The notes: a model not told the origin generated them from the sequence alone. A stretch of DNA of 7,826 nucleotides from Burkholderiales bacterium (GCA_025459035.1 JALORJ010000103.1:1-7826), one strand, 5' to 3'; positions 1 to 6,606 are shown, numbered from the stretch's first letter. Translations and numbers: made by a program.

Positions 1-1029
1 TACTTCAGTGGCGCGAACCGCAACAAGCGATCGATCACCGCCGACCTGTCGAAGCCCGACGCGCAGGCGATGGTGCGCACCCTCGCGGCGAAGTGCGACG
101 TCGTCATCGAGAACTACAAGGTCGGCGGCCTCGCGAAGTACGGGCTCGACTGGGCGTCGCTGTCGAAGACGCATCCGGCGCTCGTGTATTGCTCGATCAC
201 CGGCTTCGGACAGACCGGGCCGTGGGCGACGCGCCCCGGCTACGACGCGATCATCCAGGGCATCGGCGGGCTGATGAGCGTCACCGGCGAGCGCGACGAT
301 CTGCCGGGCGGCGGTCCGCAGAAGGTCGGCGTCGCGGTGGCCGACCTGATGACCGGGCTCTACGCGACGATCGCGATCCTCGCGGCGCTCGCGCATCGCG
401 ACCGCACCGGCGAGGGTCAGCACATCGACATGGCGCTGCTCGACACGCAGGTGGCGATGATGGCGAACGTCGGCATGAACTGGCTCGCCAGCGGCGTCGT
501 GCCGCAGCGCATCGGCAACGCGAATCCGAACATCGTGCCGTACCAGACCTTCGCGACCGCCGACGGTCACTTGATCCTCGCGGTCGGCAACGATGCCCAG
601 TTCCACCGCATGTGCGAGGTCGCCGGATGCCCGGAACTCGCGACCGACCCGCGCTACGCGACCAACCCGGCGCGCGTCGAGCACCGCGACACGCTCGTGC
701 CGCTGCTGGCGACGCGCTTCAGGCAGCGCACGCTGACCGACTGGATCGACGCGCTGGAAGCGGCGGGCGTGCCCTGCGGGCCGATCAACACGCTCGACCG
801 CACCTTCGCCGAACCCCAGGCCGTCGCCCGCGGCCTGAAGGTGCGCATGCCGCATCCGACCGCCGGCGCGGTCGACCTGATCGCGAGCCCGATCCGCCTG
901 TCCGCGACGCCGGTCGCGTATCGACGCGCTCCGCCGCTGCTCGGCGAGCACACCGACGAGGTGCTGCGCGACGTGCTGGGTCTGGATCCGGCGCGCGTGG
1001 CCGCGCTGCGGGCGACGGGGGCGATCTGA
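1..1029 (+). CDS. CaiB/BaiF (class III) CoA-transferase, 5'-truncated by window edge
   Basis: The reading frame is open from base 1 and ends at TGA 1027-1029, giving 342 visible residues. Class III CoA-transferases move CoA from an acyl-CoA donor to a carboxylic acid through an enzyme-aspartyl anhydride; they are cytosolic. The visible part starts in the family's SGANRNKRS segment, so about 60-75 N-terminal residues are missing (full length is usually about 400). Family signatures include DVVIENYKVGGLAKYGLDW, YCSITGFGQTGPW and GYDAIIQGIGGLMS. The block GEGQHIDMALLDTQ contains the expected catalytic Asp at codon 442-444. NANPNIVPYQTF and ILAVGNDAQF follow, then the C-terminal GVPCGPINTL and HPTAGAVDLIASPIR blocks. 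The acid substrate cannot be deduced; succinyl-CoA or another short acyl-CoA is the usual donor. The stop overlaps the probable start of a downstream membrane-protein gene. The family call is very secure, the specificity unknown. Confidence 0.95.
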   Translation, partial: YFSGANRNKRSITADLSKPDAQAMVRTLAAKCDVVIENYKVGGLAKYGLDWASLSKTHPALVYCSITGFGQTGPWATRPGYDAIIQGIGGLMSVTGERDDLPGGGPQKVGVAVADLMTGLYATIAILAALAHRDRTGEGQHIDMALLDTQVAMMANVGMNWLASGVVPQRIGNANPNIVPYQTFATADGHLILAVGNDAQFHRMCEVAGCPELATDPRYATNPARVEHRDTLVPLLATRFRQRTLTDWIDALEAAGVPCGPINTLDRTFAEPQAVARGLKVRMPHPTAGAVDLIASPIRLSATPVAYRRAPPLLGEHTDEVLRDVLGLDPARVAALRATGAI

Positions 1030-1697
1030 CCGACGTCGCGCGCGGCCGCACGGCCGCGATCGCGTGGGGCCTCGCAGGGTTGTGGCTGGTCGGTGCGTAC
1101 GCCGTGCTGCTCGCGTCGGACCTGCGCTACCTGCTGCACGGCGCGCTGTACGCGGCGAGCGCGTTGCTGCTGCTGCGGCCGCAGTGGCTGCGTCCGCGGC
1201 GCGGTCGTGGCCGCGCGTGGCAGGCCTTCGCGCTGATGGCGATCTGGTGCACGTTCGTCGCGATGCCGCTCGCGTCGCTGCTGCGCGGCGACCTGCACCG
1301 CCACCTGGTGATCAACGGCGTGCTGTGGCTCGGTGCCGGCGCCGGCCTGGCGGCGGTGTGGACCCGCGCGCTGCGGCTGCGGCGCTGGCCGATCGCACCG
1401 CTGCTGCTCGCGACCGGTGGAGTCGCGCTGTTCGAGCCCGGGTTCGTGATCGTGCGCAGCGCGTGGACCGGTCAGTGGTCCGGCGTGATCGTGCTGACGC
1501 CGGTGCTGTTCGCCGCGCACGCGGCGTTGATCGCGCCGATCGCGGCGGCGTGGCGGGACGTGCTCGCGTCGCCCACCGCGCCGCCCGTCGGCATCGGGGC
1601 GACCGCGACAGCGGCGTTCGCCGGCGGGACCGCGTTTCTGGTCGGTGGCGTGCTGTGGCTCGCGGGGGTGCGGCGGCTGCTCGAAGCGCTGGCCTGA
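1026..1697 (+). CDS. Hypothetical multi-pass integral membrane protein
   Basis: I do not recognise this family. From a CTG at 1026 the product would be 223 residues. It has about six or seven hydrophobic helices, near residues 10-30, 36-50, 67-86, 93-112, 122-143, 152-175 and 188-214. They are separated by short Arg-rich loops such as RPQWLRPRRGRGR (51-63) and RALRLRRW (114-121), which would be cytoplasmic by the positive-inside rule. This frame shifts from Arg/Gly/Ala-rich shadow sequence upstream of 1026 to long hydrophobic stretches after it, and that marks where real coding begins. No ATG, GTG or TTG occurs in frame close upstream. CTG 1026 overlaps the CoA-transferase stop (CTGA) and follows a G-rich run at 1017-1021. 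The next options, TTG 1080 or GTG 1104, would remove part or all of helix 1. Overlap suggests translational coupling to the CoA-transferase gene. It is probably real; the start is uncertain. Confidence 0.7.
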   Translation: MTDVARGRTAAIAWGLAGLWLVGAYAVLLASDLRYLLHGALYAASALLLLRPQWLRPRRGRGRAWQAFALMAIWCTFVAMPLASLLRGDLHRHLVINGVLWLGAGAGLAAVWTRALRLRRWPIAPLLLATGGVALFEPGFVIVRSAWTGQWSGVIVLTPVLFAAHAALIAPIAAAWRDVLASPTAPPVGIGATATAAFAGGTAFLVGGVLWLAGVRRLLEALA

Positions 1698-1712
1698 GCG
1701 CGATATTCATCG

Positions 1713-1770
1713 CTGCGTCCACGACGCAGGCATCGCGGACGCGGCACGGGGTCGGCCCATGATCGGGCCG
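1713..1770. terminator. Tandem hairpins between convergent genes, possible bidirectional terminator
   Basis: The 80-base gap between the converging membrane-protein and SDR genes holds two inverted repeats. The first is CTGCGTC (1713-1719) with GACGCAG (1723-1729) around a CAC loop. The second is CGGCCC (1753-1758) with GGGCCG (1765-1770) around ATGATC. Position immediately after both stop codons suits transcription termination, but neither hairpin has a T-run, so an intrinsic terminator is not proven. Confidence 0.4.
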
Positions 1771-1777
1771 CCGCGCG

Positions 1778-2536
1778 TCAGACGCAGCGGCCGCCGTCCA
1801 CTTCCAGACAGGCGCCGTTGATGAACGACGCTTCGTCGGACGCGAGGTAGAGCGCGGCGTTCGCGATGTCGAGCGGCTCGCTCAGGCGACCCAGCGGAAT
1901 CGTCGCGACGAAGCGCTTGCGGTTCTCGGGGGTGTCGGGCATGCCCATGAAGTCCTCGAGCATGCCGGTCACGCCCATCACGGGGTTGATGATGTTGACG
2001 CGGATACCGTCGGGGCCGAGCTCGGCCGCCATCGACCGGCTGGTGACGATCGCGCCGCCCTTCGACCCGTTGTACCAGGTCAGGCCGGGGCGTGGTCGCA
2101 CGCCGGCGGTCGACGCGACGTTCACGAAGCACCCCGACCCCTGCGCTCGGAAGTGCGGCACGCAATGCTTGGCGCTCAGGTACAGCGGCTTCACGTTGAC
2201 CGCGTAGAGCCGGTCGAACGTCGCTTCGTCGACGTTGAGCATCGGCTGGTTGCGATGCGTGACGCCGGCGTTGTTGATGACGATGTGCAGTCCGCCGAAC
2301 GCGGCGCGGGTGGCCGCGACCAGCGCCGCCCAGTCCGCGTCGCGCGACACGTCGGCGTGCTGGAACTGTGCGTGGCCGCCCGCGGCGACGATCTCGGACG
2401 CGACGCGCGTGCCGCCGGCATCGGCGATGTCGGCCACCATGACCTTGCAGCCTTCCTGGGCGAAGCGCTTCGCGATGCCTTCGCCGAACCCCGAGCCTCC
2501 GCCCGTGACGATCGCGATCTTGCCGGCCAGTCTCAT
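1778..2536 (-). CDS. Short-chain dehydrogenase/reductase (classical SDR), NAD-type
   Basis: This is a complete 252-residue classical SDR, the normal length for the family: a cytosolic NAD(P)-dependent oxidoreductase acting on an alcohol or ketone. The Rossmann motif TGGGSGFG is at residues 11-18. Asp36 at the end of the second beta strand (VADIAD) favours NAD(H) over NADP(H). NNAG is at 88-91, and the catalytic tetrad is Asn114, Ser142, Tyr155 and Lys159 (YNGSK). The C-terminal region carries GPDGIRVNIINPV and ends in the common EVDGG pattern. ATG 2534-2536 is supported by a GAGGAGA ribosome-binding site at 2544-2550, seven bases away. It lies 94 bases downstream of xdhC in the same direction, but a terminator-like hairpin lies between, so it may be its own unit. 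Similar proteins are often labelled glucose 1-dehydrogenase or 3-oxoacyl-ACP reductase; sequence alone does not justify either substrate here. Confidence 0.95.
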   Translation of the reverse strand: MRLAGKIAIVTGGGSGFGEGIAKRFAQEGCKVMVADIADAGGTRVASEIVAAGGHAQFQHADVSRDADWAALVAATRAAFGGLHIVINNAGVTHRNQPMLNVDEATFDRLYAVNVKPLYLSAKHCVPHFRAQGSGCFVNVASTAGVRPRPGLTWYNGSKGGAIVTSRSMAAELGPDGIRVNIINPVMGVTGMLEDFMGMPDTPENRKRFVATIPLGRLSEPLDIANAALYLASDEASFINGACLEVDGGRCV

Positions 2537-2587
2537 TCGAATGTCTCCTCGGTGCAGGTCGCGAGCGGACCCGATGTGAAAACGCGA

Positions 2588-2607
2588 CGGGAGCCCGAAG
2601 GCTCCCG
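2588..2607 (-). terminator. Hairpin with UUCG tetraloop downstream of xdhC
   Basis: A perfect 8-bp stem, CGGGAGCC (2588-2595) with GGCTCCCG (2600-2607), encloses four bases. In the - strand transcript the loop reads UUCG, an exceptionally stable tetraloop. The stem begins about 24 bases after the xdhC stop (2631-2633) and is followed in that direction by TCGCGTTTTC. The four T residues (2579-2582) sit five bases past the stem, so this is a good but not ideal intrinsic terminator separating xdhC from the SDR gene. Confidence 0.65.
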
Positions 2608-2630
2608 CCGGTGGAAATCGCGGATGCGCG

Positions 2631-3635
2631 TCAGATCGCGCAGACGGTGTCGGTGGCCTGCGCGTCGATCGACTTGTCGCCGACCGTCTCGAGCGCCACG
2701 CCGTGACGCACGGCCGTCATCTCGGCCACGATCGCGACGGCGATCTCGGGCGGGGTCTTGCTGCCGATGCGCAGGCCCACCGGGCCGTGCAGGCGCGACA
2801 GTTCGTCTTCGGAGAGGTCGAACTGCGCGAGGCGCTCGCGCCGCTTCTGCGTGTTGAGGCGCGAGCCGAGCGCGCCGACGTAGAACGCGGGCGACTTGAG
2901 CGCCTCGATCAGCGCCATGTCGTCGAGCTTGGGATCGTGCGTGACGGCGACCACGGCGCTGTGGCTGTCGAGATCGAGTTCGACCACCACGTCGTCGGGC
3001 ATGCCGCGCAGCAGCGTCGTGTCGGGGACGTCCCAGGTCTGCGCGTATTCGTCGCGGGGGTCGCAGACGACCACTTCGTAGTCGAGGGCCTGCGCCATCT
3101 GCGCGACGTACTTCGACAACTGGCCCGCACCGATCAGCAGCACGCGCCAGCGCGGCCCGTGGATCGACACGAAGCGCGCACCGTCGAAGGCGAGCGTGTC
3201 GCGGCGCGTCGCCGCCTGAAGCGTCGCCACGCCGGTGCTCATGTCGAGATGGCGCGCGACGAGTTCGTGGCGCGCGATGCTGTCCAGCACGCCGTCGATC
3301 GACGCGACGTCGGCGACCGGTTCGAGCACCAGTTCGAGCGTCCCGCCACACGGCAGACCGAAGCGCTGCGCTTCCTCCTTGCTGATGCCGTAGATCGTGG
3401 TCTGCGGGCGCTCCACCGCGAGCGAGCGATCGCGCACCTTCTCGATCAGGTCGTCCTCGACGCAGCCCCCGGACACGGAGCCCGCGACCAGACCGTCGTC
3501 ACGCACGGCGAGCATCGCGCCGGGCGGGCGCGGGGACGAACCCCACGTCTGCGTGACGGTGGCGAGGACGACGTGGTGCCCCGCATGCAGCCATGCGGAA
3601 GTGCTCTTGAGAACCTGAAGGTCGACGCTGTCCAT
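2631..3635 (-). CDS. XdhC/CoxI-family molybdenum cofactor maturation protein
   Basis: A 334-residue protein of the XdhC/CoxI family. Studied members bind molybdenum cofactor, promote its sulfuration and deliver it to xanthine-dehydrogenase-type apoenzymes in the cytoplasm. The N-terminal XdhC_CoxI domain has TWGSSPRPPGA (30-40), GSVSGGCVE (52-60) with Cys58, and GLPCGGTLE (93-101) with Cys96. The C-terminal Rossmann-like domain starts at LLIGAGQLS (about 166-174) and includes VCDPR, VAVTHDPKLDD, YVGALGSR and GLRIGSKTPPEIA. I chose ATG 3633-3635 because family members commonly begin MDS(I/V)DLQVL as here. A GTG at 3669-3671 would add 12 residues, and neither start has a strong ribosome-binding site. 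It follows the hydroxylase genes at a distance of 213 bases, so the likely client is that exported enzyme: cofactor must be inserted before Tat export. The family call is secure; the client is inferred from adjacency. Confidence 0.93.
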   Translation of the reverse strand: MDSVDLQVLKSTSAWLHAGHHVVLATVTQTWGSSPRPPGAMLAVRDDGLVAGSVSGGCVEDDLIEKVRDRSLAVERPQTTIYGISKEEAQRFGLPCGGTLELVLEPVADVASIDGVLDSIARHELVARHLDMSTGVATLQAATRRDTLAFDGARFVSIHGPRWRVLLIGAGQLSKYVAQMAQALDYEVVVCDPRDEYAQTWDVPDTTLLRGMPDDVVVELDLDSHSAVVAVTHDPKLDDMALIEALKSPAFYVGALGSRLNTQKRRERLAQFDLSEDELSRLHGPVGLRIGSKTPPEIAVAIVAEMTAVRHGVALETVGDKSIDAQATDTVCAI

Positions 3636-3702
3636 GCGGATCGAAGTCTCGTGAGGATCGTGGCGCGGCACGACCGATGCGACCGTCCCGCGCGACGCGA
3701 GC

Positions 3703-3735
3703 GGTGCACCGGCCGCGTGAGCACACCGGTGCGCC
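3703..3735. repeat. Imperfect inverted repeat upstream of xdhC, possible operator
   Basis: GGTGCACCGG (3703-3712) and CCGGTGCGCC (3726-3735) form an inverted repeat matching at nine of ten positions, with a 13-base spacer. Each arm is itself rich in short palindromes (GGTGCACC, CACCGGTG). It lies about 70 bases before the preferred xdhC start, a plausible place for an operator or leader hairpin. There is no direct evidence of function. Confidence 0.3.
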
Positions 3736-3744
3736 TGAAGAAGA

Positions 3745-3790
3745 TCGGCCCCGGCGTCGCGTCCCGCGAGGGACGAACGACCGGGGCCGA
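3745..3790. repeat. Nested inverted repeat in iorB-xdhC gap
   Basis: The outer arms TCGGCCCCGG (3745-3754) and CCGGGGCCGA (3781-3790) are a perfect 10-bp match. Inside them CGTCCC (3760-3765) and GGGACG (3770-3775) form a second perfect 6-bp stem closed by a four-base loop, GCGA on the + strand. The two stems are separated by five-base segments on each side, so the whole folds as one long rod with an internal loop. It could serve as an extra terminator or 3'-end stabiliser for the iorAB transcript, or as an upstream leader element of xdhC. Confidence 0.5.
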
Positions 3791-3804
3791 AGGTACTACC
3801 GGGA

Positions 3805-3828
3805 AAGCACCGCCGCGAAGCGGTGCTT
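3805..3828 (-). terminator. Probable terminator of the iorAB transcript
   Basis: AAGCACCGC (3805-3813) and GCGGTGCTT (3820-3828) form a perfect 9-bp stem around six bases, read TTCGCG on the - strand. It starts 20 bases past the iorB stop in the direction of transcription. The stem ends in TT and is followed by T then CCC (complement of 3801-3806), so the T-run is short. As the second of three hairpins in a row after iorB it is the best terminator or 3'-protecting candidate. Confidence 0.55.
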
Positions 3829-3840
3829 CACCGTGCCGCG

Positions 3841-3859
3841 TGAAGGCCTCAGGCCTTCA
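3841..3859 (-). repeat. Hairpin carrying the iorB stop codon in its loop
   Basis: TGAAGGCCT (3841-3849) and AGGCCTTCA (3851-3859) are a perfect inverted repeat with a one-base centre. In the - strand mRNA this is UGAAGGCC, UGA, GGCCUUCA: an 8-bp stem whose three-base loop is the iorB termination codon (3849-3851). The last three sense codons (Met, Lys, Ala) form one arm of the stem. Confidence 0.6.
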
Positions 3860-6095
3860 TCGACGCGCCCTTGATGTTCTCGGGCGAGAACGGCATCTTG
3901 CGGACGCGGATACCGGTGGCCGCGAAGATCGCGTTGCCGATCGCGGCCTGGATCACCGCCGTCGCCGGTTCGCCGAGACCGCCCGGGGGCTGGTCCTTGG
4001 CGGGCGACAGGAAGTGCACGGCCATCGACTTCGGCGCTTCGTTCATGCGGACGACGCGGTACTGGTCGAAGTTGGTCTGCTCGACACCACCGTTCTTCAC
4101 GGTGATCTCGCCGTACAGGCACGCGGACATGCCGAAGATCGTGCAGCTCTCGATCTGCGCCAGTGCCTGGTCGGGGTGGACCAGCGGGCCGGCGTCGACC
4201 ACGTACGTGACCTTGTCGATGATCACGTCGTAGGCCTTGGTGACGGACAGCTCGACCACGGCAGCCATCACCGTGTTGTAGCCCTCCATCACCGCGACGC
4301 CCTGACCGCGGCCGTCCGGCAGCTTGGCCTTCATCCAGCCGGCCTTCTCGCGAACCTGCTCGAGCACGGTCTTCATGCGGCCACCGACCGGGATCCCGGC
4401 GGACAGACCCGACCACTTGTGCTTCTCGCCTTCGTACTCGAGGTTGTCGATGCGGTACTGGATCGGATCCTTGCCGACCGCATGCGCGACCTCGTCGATG
4501 AACCCTTCCACCACGTAGGCGTTCAGGTTGTGCGACACGCCGCGCCAGTAACCCGGCGTGATGCCCGCGTCGAACATCTGGTACGTGAGCTTGTGGTTCT
4601 TGACCGCGTACGGGAAGTTGTCGATCGCCTCGACGGAGAACGGATCGATGCCGTCCTTCACGATCGACGGGAACAGGCGCGACGAGATCGACGGGCTGGT
4701 GCCGTGGTAGCGGTACGCGACCGGCTTGCCGGCGGCGTCGACGGCCATCTGCACCTTGTAGTAGCCACCCGGACGATACGAGTCGTGCGTCATGTCGTCT
4801 TCACGGCTCCAGAGCATCTTGACCGGAGCACCGACCGCCTTCGAGATTTCCGCGGCGTCGATCGTGTAGTCGACTTCCACGCGACGGCCGAAGCCACCGC
4901 CCAGGAACGTCGTGACGACCTTGATCTGTTCCGGCTTCATGCCGACGGCACCGGCCACCACGAACGGCACCAGCTGCTGGAACTGGGTCGGCGTGATGAT
5001 CGTGACACCGTTGGTCCGCACGTCGGCGACGGTGTTCATCGTCTCCAGCGGCGAGTGCGACAGGAACGGCAGTTCGTACGTGGCTTCGAAGAGGCGCGCG
5101 GCACCCTTCATCGCGGCATCGACGTCACCGCCTTCACGGAACACCGCGCCGGGCTGCATCGAGGCTTCCTTCAGGCCCGACCACACCTTGCGCATGTCGT
5201 TGTTGGCGTTGGGGCCTTCGTCCCAGGTGACCTGGAGCAGGTCCTTCGCCTTCTTGGCCTGCCAGTACGAATCGGCGACCACGGCCACACCGCGGCTGTA
5301 CTGCACCACGGCCTTCACGCCCGGCATGTTCTTGGCGCGCGAATCGTCGTAGCTCGCGACCTTGCCGCCGATCATCGGGGGCATCACGACCGCGGCGTAC
5401 AGCATGCCGGGGACCTTGGTGTCGATCCCGAACAGCGCGGTGGTGCCCTCGACCTTCGCCTTGGTGTCCAGACGCTTCTGCGCCTTGTTGGCGATCTGCG
5501 TCCACGAGCCGTACGGCTTGAGCGGCACGTCCTTCGGCACTTCCATCTTCGAGGCCGCTTCGGCCAGCGAACCGAACGTGGCCTTCTTGCCGCCGGGGCC
5601 GGTCACGACACCGTCCGAGGTGACCTTCAGGGTGGCGGCATCGACGCCCCACTCCTTCGCGGCCGCGCCGACCAGCATCATGCGAGCCGAGGCGCCCGCC
5701 TTGCGCAGCTTTTCCCAGGCGTCACGCACCGAGGTCGAACCCCCGGTGATCTGGCCGCCGAGCAGCGCGTTGATGTAGACCTCGGCCGGTTCCGCGAACT
5801 CGACCTTGACCTTGTTGACGTCGACGCCCAGTTCCTCGGCGACGAGGATCGGCATCGACGTGTAGACGTCCTGGCCCATTTCGGACCGGGCGCACATGAT
5901 CGTGATGGTGTTGTCGGTGCCGATCTTGATCCACGCATTCGGCGAATTCGTGGCGACCGTCTTCTGCTGCGACGCGACCTTCGCGGCGGCGACCTTCGAG
6001 CCGAGGGTCAGCGACACGCCGAGGGACAGACCGCCGCCGACCGCGGCCGAAGCCTTGAGGAAGTCGCGACGGGCGGGCTTGCTGGTGATTTCCAT
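3849..6095 (-). CDS. Tat-exported molybdopterin-binding subunit of an IorB-like (xanthine dehydrogenase family) hydroxylase
   Basis: This 748-residue large subunit belongs to the isoquinoline 1-oxidoreductase beta (IorB) type of molybdenum hydroxylase. Such enzymes insert a water-derived oxygen into an N-heterocycle or oxidise an aldehyde, passing electrons to the [2Fe-2S] partner. The N-terminus has a twin-arginine signal, RRDFLKA (Arg9-Arg10), then an Ala/Gly/Leu-rich stretch to about residue 38, as expected for export of the folded complex. Cofactor motifs include ARSEMGQDVYTSMPILVAEE (69-88), GGGFGRR (399-405), YWRGVSHN (516-523) and GGLGEP (705-710), where Glu709 aligns with the catalytic glutamate of the xanthine dehydrogenase superfamily. 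The hammerhead-like domain lies around 215-290 (VPGMLYAAVVMPP). ATG 6093-6095 has GGAGG at 6106-6110. It lies 18 bases after iorA, so the two are clearly co-transcribed. The gene looks richer in Lys (AAG) and less GC-rich than its neighbours. The substrate is unknown. Confidence 0.95.
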   Translation of the reverse strand: MEITSKPARRDFLKASAAVGGGLSLGVSLTLGSKVAAAKVASQQKTVATNSPNAWIKIGTDNTITIMCARSEMGQDVYTSMPILVAEELGVDVNKVKVEFAEPAEVYINALLGGQITGGSTSVRDAWEKLRKAGASARMMLVGAAAKEWGVDAATLKVTSDGVVTGPGGKKATFGSLAEAASKMEVPKDVPLKPYGSWTQIANKAQKRLDTKAKVEGTTALFGIDTKVPGMLYAAVVMPPMIGGKVASYDDSRAKNMPGVKAVVQYSRGVAVVADSYWQAKKAKDLLQVTWDEGPNANNDMRKVWSGLKEASMQPGAVFREGGDVDAAMKGAARLFEATYELPFLSHSPLETMNTVADVRTNGVTIITPTQFQQLVPFVVAGAVGMKPEQIKVVTTFLGGGFGRRVEVDYTIDAAEISKAVGAPVKMLWSREDDMTHDSYRPGGYYKVQMAVDAAGKPVAYRYHGTSPSISSRLFPSIVKDGIDPFSVEAIDNFPYAVKNHKLTYQMFDAGITPGYWRGVSHNLNAYVVEGFIDEVAHAVGKDPIQYRIDNLEYEGEKHKWSGLSAGIPVGGRMKTVLEQVREKAGWMKAKLPDGRGQGVAVMEGYNTVMAAVVELSVTKAYDVIIDKVTYVVDAGPLVHPDQALAQIESCTIFGMSACLYGEITVKNGGVEQTNFDQYRVVRMNEAPKSMAVHFLSPAKDQPPGGLGEPATAVIQAAIGNAIFAATGIRVRKMPFSPENIKGASMKA

Positions 6096-6113
6096 GTTGC
6101 TTGCGCCTCCTGG

Positions 6114-6557
6114 TTACGCCGCGGCGGCCTTGATGGCCGCACGAATCCGGGTGTAGGTGCCGCAGCGGCAGATGTTCCCCGACATGAACGCGTCGATGTC
6201 GGCATCGGTCGGCTTGCGGTTGCTCGCCAGCAGCGCGGCGGCGGACATCATCTGACCGGACTGGCAGTAGCCGCACTGCGGCACGTCCAGTGCCACCCAG
6301 GCCTTCTTGACCGGGTGCGTCATCGGGATGCCTTCGATCGTCGTGACCTTCTGGCCGGCGACGACACCGATGGGGGTCTGACAGGACCGGGTGGCCTGCC
6401 CGTTCAGGTGCACGGTGCAGGCACCGCACAGGGCCTTGCCGCAGCCGAACTTGGTGCCGGTCATGCCCAGCGTGTCCCGCAGAACCCAGAGCAGCGGGGT
6501 GTCGGGCGCGACATCCGTGCTGACCTGTTTTCCGTTCAGGTTGAATGCAACGATCAT
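6114..6557 (-). CDS. [2Fe-2S]-binding subunit of an IorA-like molybdenum hydroxylase
   Basis: This complete 147-residue electron-transfer subunit is of the normal size for the family. All eight cluster ligands are present. The plant-ferredoxin-like N-terminal domain has Cys39, Cys44, Cys47 and Cys59 (FGCGKALCGAC, then SC). The helical C-terminal domain has Cys95, Cys98, Cys130 and Cys132 (PQCGYCQSGQMM and GNICRCGTY). Electrons run from the Mo centre of the partner through both clusters. No FAD subunit is encoded beside it, so in this two-subunit type the acceptor is usually a c-type cytochrome or another periplasmic or membrane carrier. The protein has no signal peptide and probably crosses the membrane bound to the Tat-signal-bearing large subunit. 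ATG 6555-6557 is supported by AGGGGGAG at 6565-6572, seven bases away. It is the first gene of the unit. Confidence 0.95.
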   Translation of the reverse strand: MIVAFNLNGKQVSTDVAPDTPLLWVLRDTLGMTGTKFGCGKALCGACTVHLNGQATRSCQTPIGVVAGQKVTTIEGIPMTHPVKKAWVALDVPQCGYCQSGQMMSAAALLASNRKPTDADIDAFMSGNICRCGTYTRIRAAIKAAAA

Positions 6558-6591
6558 GTGATTACTCCCCCTAGTCGGTCAGAGTGAGGTT

Positions 6592-6606
6592 GACGACATC
6601 GTCGTC
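6592..6606. promoter_or_regulatory. Perfect short palindrome in the iorA leader, possible operator
   Basis: GACGAC (6592-6597) and GTCGTC (6601-6606) are perfect inverted arms around ATC, centred about 42 bases upstream of the iorA start. It would lie in the 5' leader, downstream of the candidate promoter, where a repressor could bind or a small hairpin could form. Similar short repeats arise by chance in GC-rich DNA. Confidence 0.3.

Noticed and set aside
93..1025. Upstream extension of the membrane-protein frame into the CoA-transferase gene (open from ATG 93)
   Set aside because: The translation there is Arg/Gly/Ala-rich shadow text, while the overlapping frame encodes the conserved CoA-transferase. 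Hydrophobic, protein-like sequence only begins near 1026.
654..1520. A 288-codon - strand open frame opposite the CoA-transferase and membrane-protein genes
   Set aside because: It is Arg/Gln/Ala-rich low-complexity translation with no motifs, and it overlaps well-supported + strand coding sequence.
1064..1762. A 232-codon + strand frame in the same region as the membrane protein
   Set aside because: It is almost entirely Arg, Ala, Val and Gly and lacks hydrophobic organisation. The alternate frame gives well-spaced transmembrane helices.
2703..6587. A 1294-codon open frame on the + strand, antisense to xdhC, iorB and iorA
   Set aside because: It is rich in His, Asp, Arg, Gly and Val without recognisable domains, as expected opposite GC-biased genes. 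The three - strand genes it covers have full family motifs and good ribosome-binding sites.
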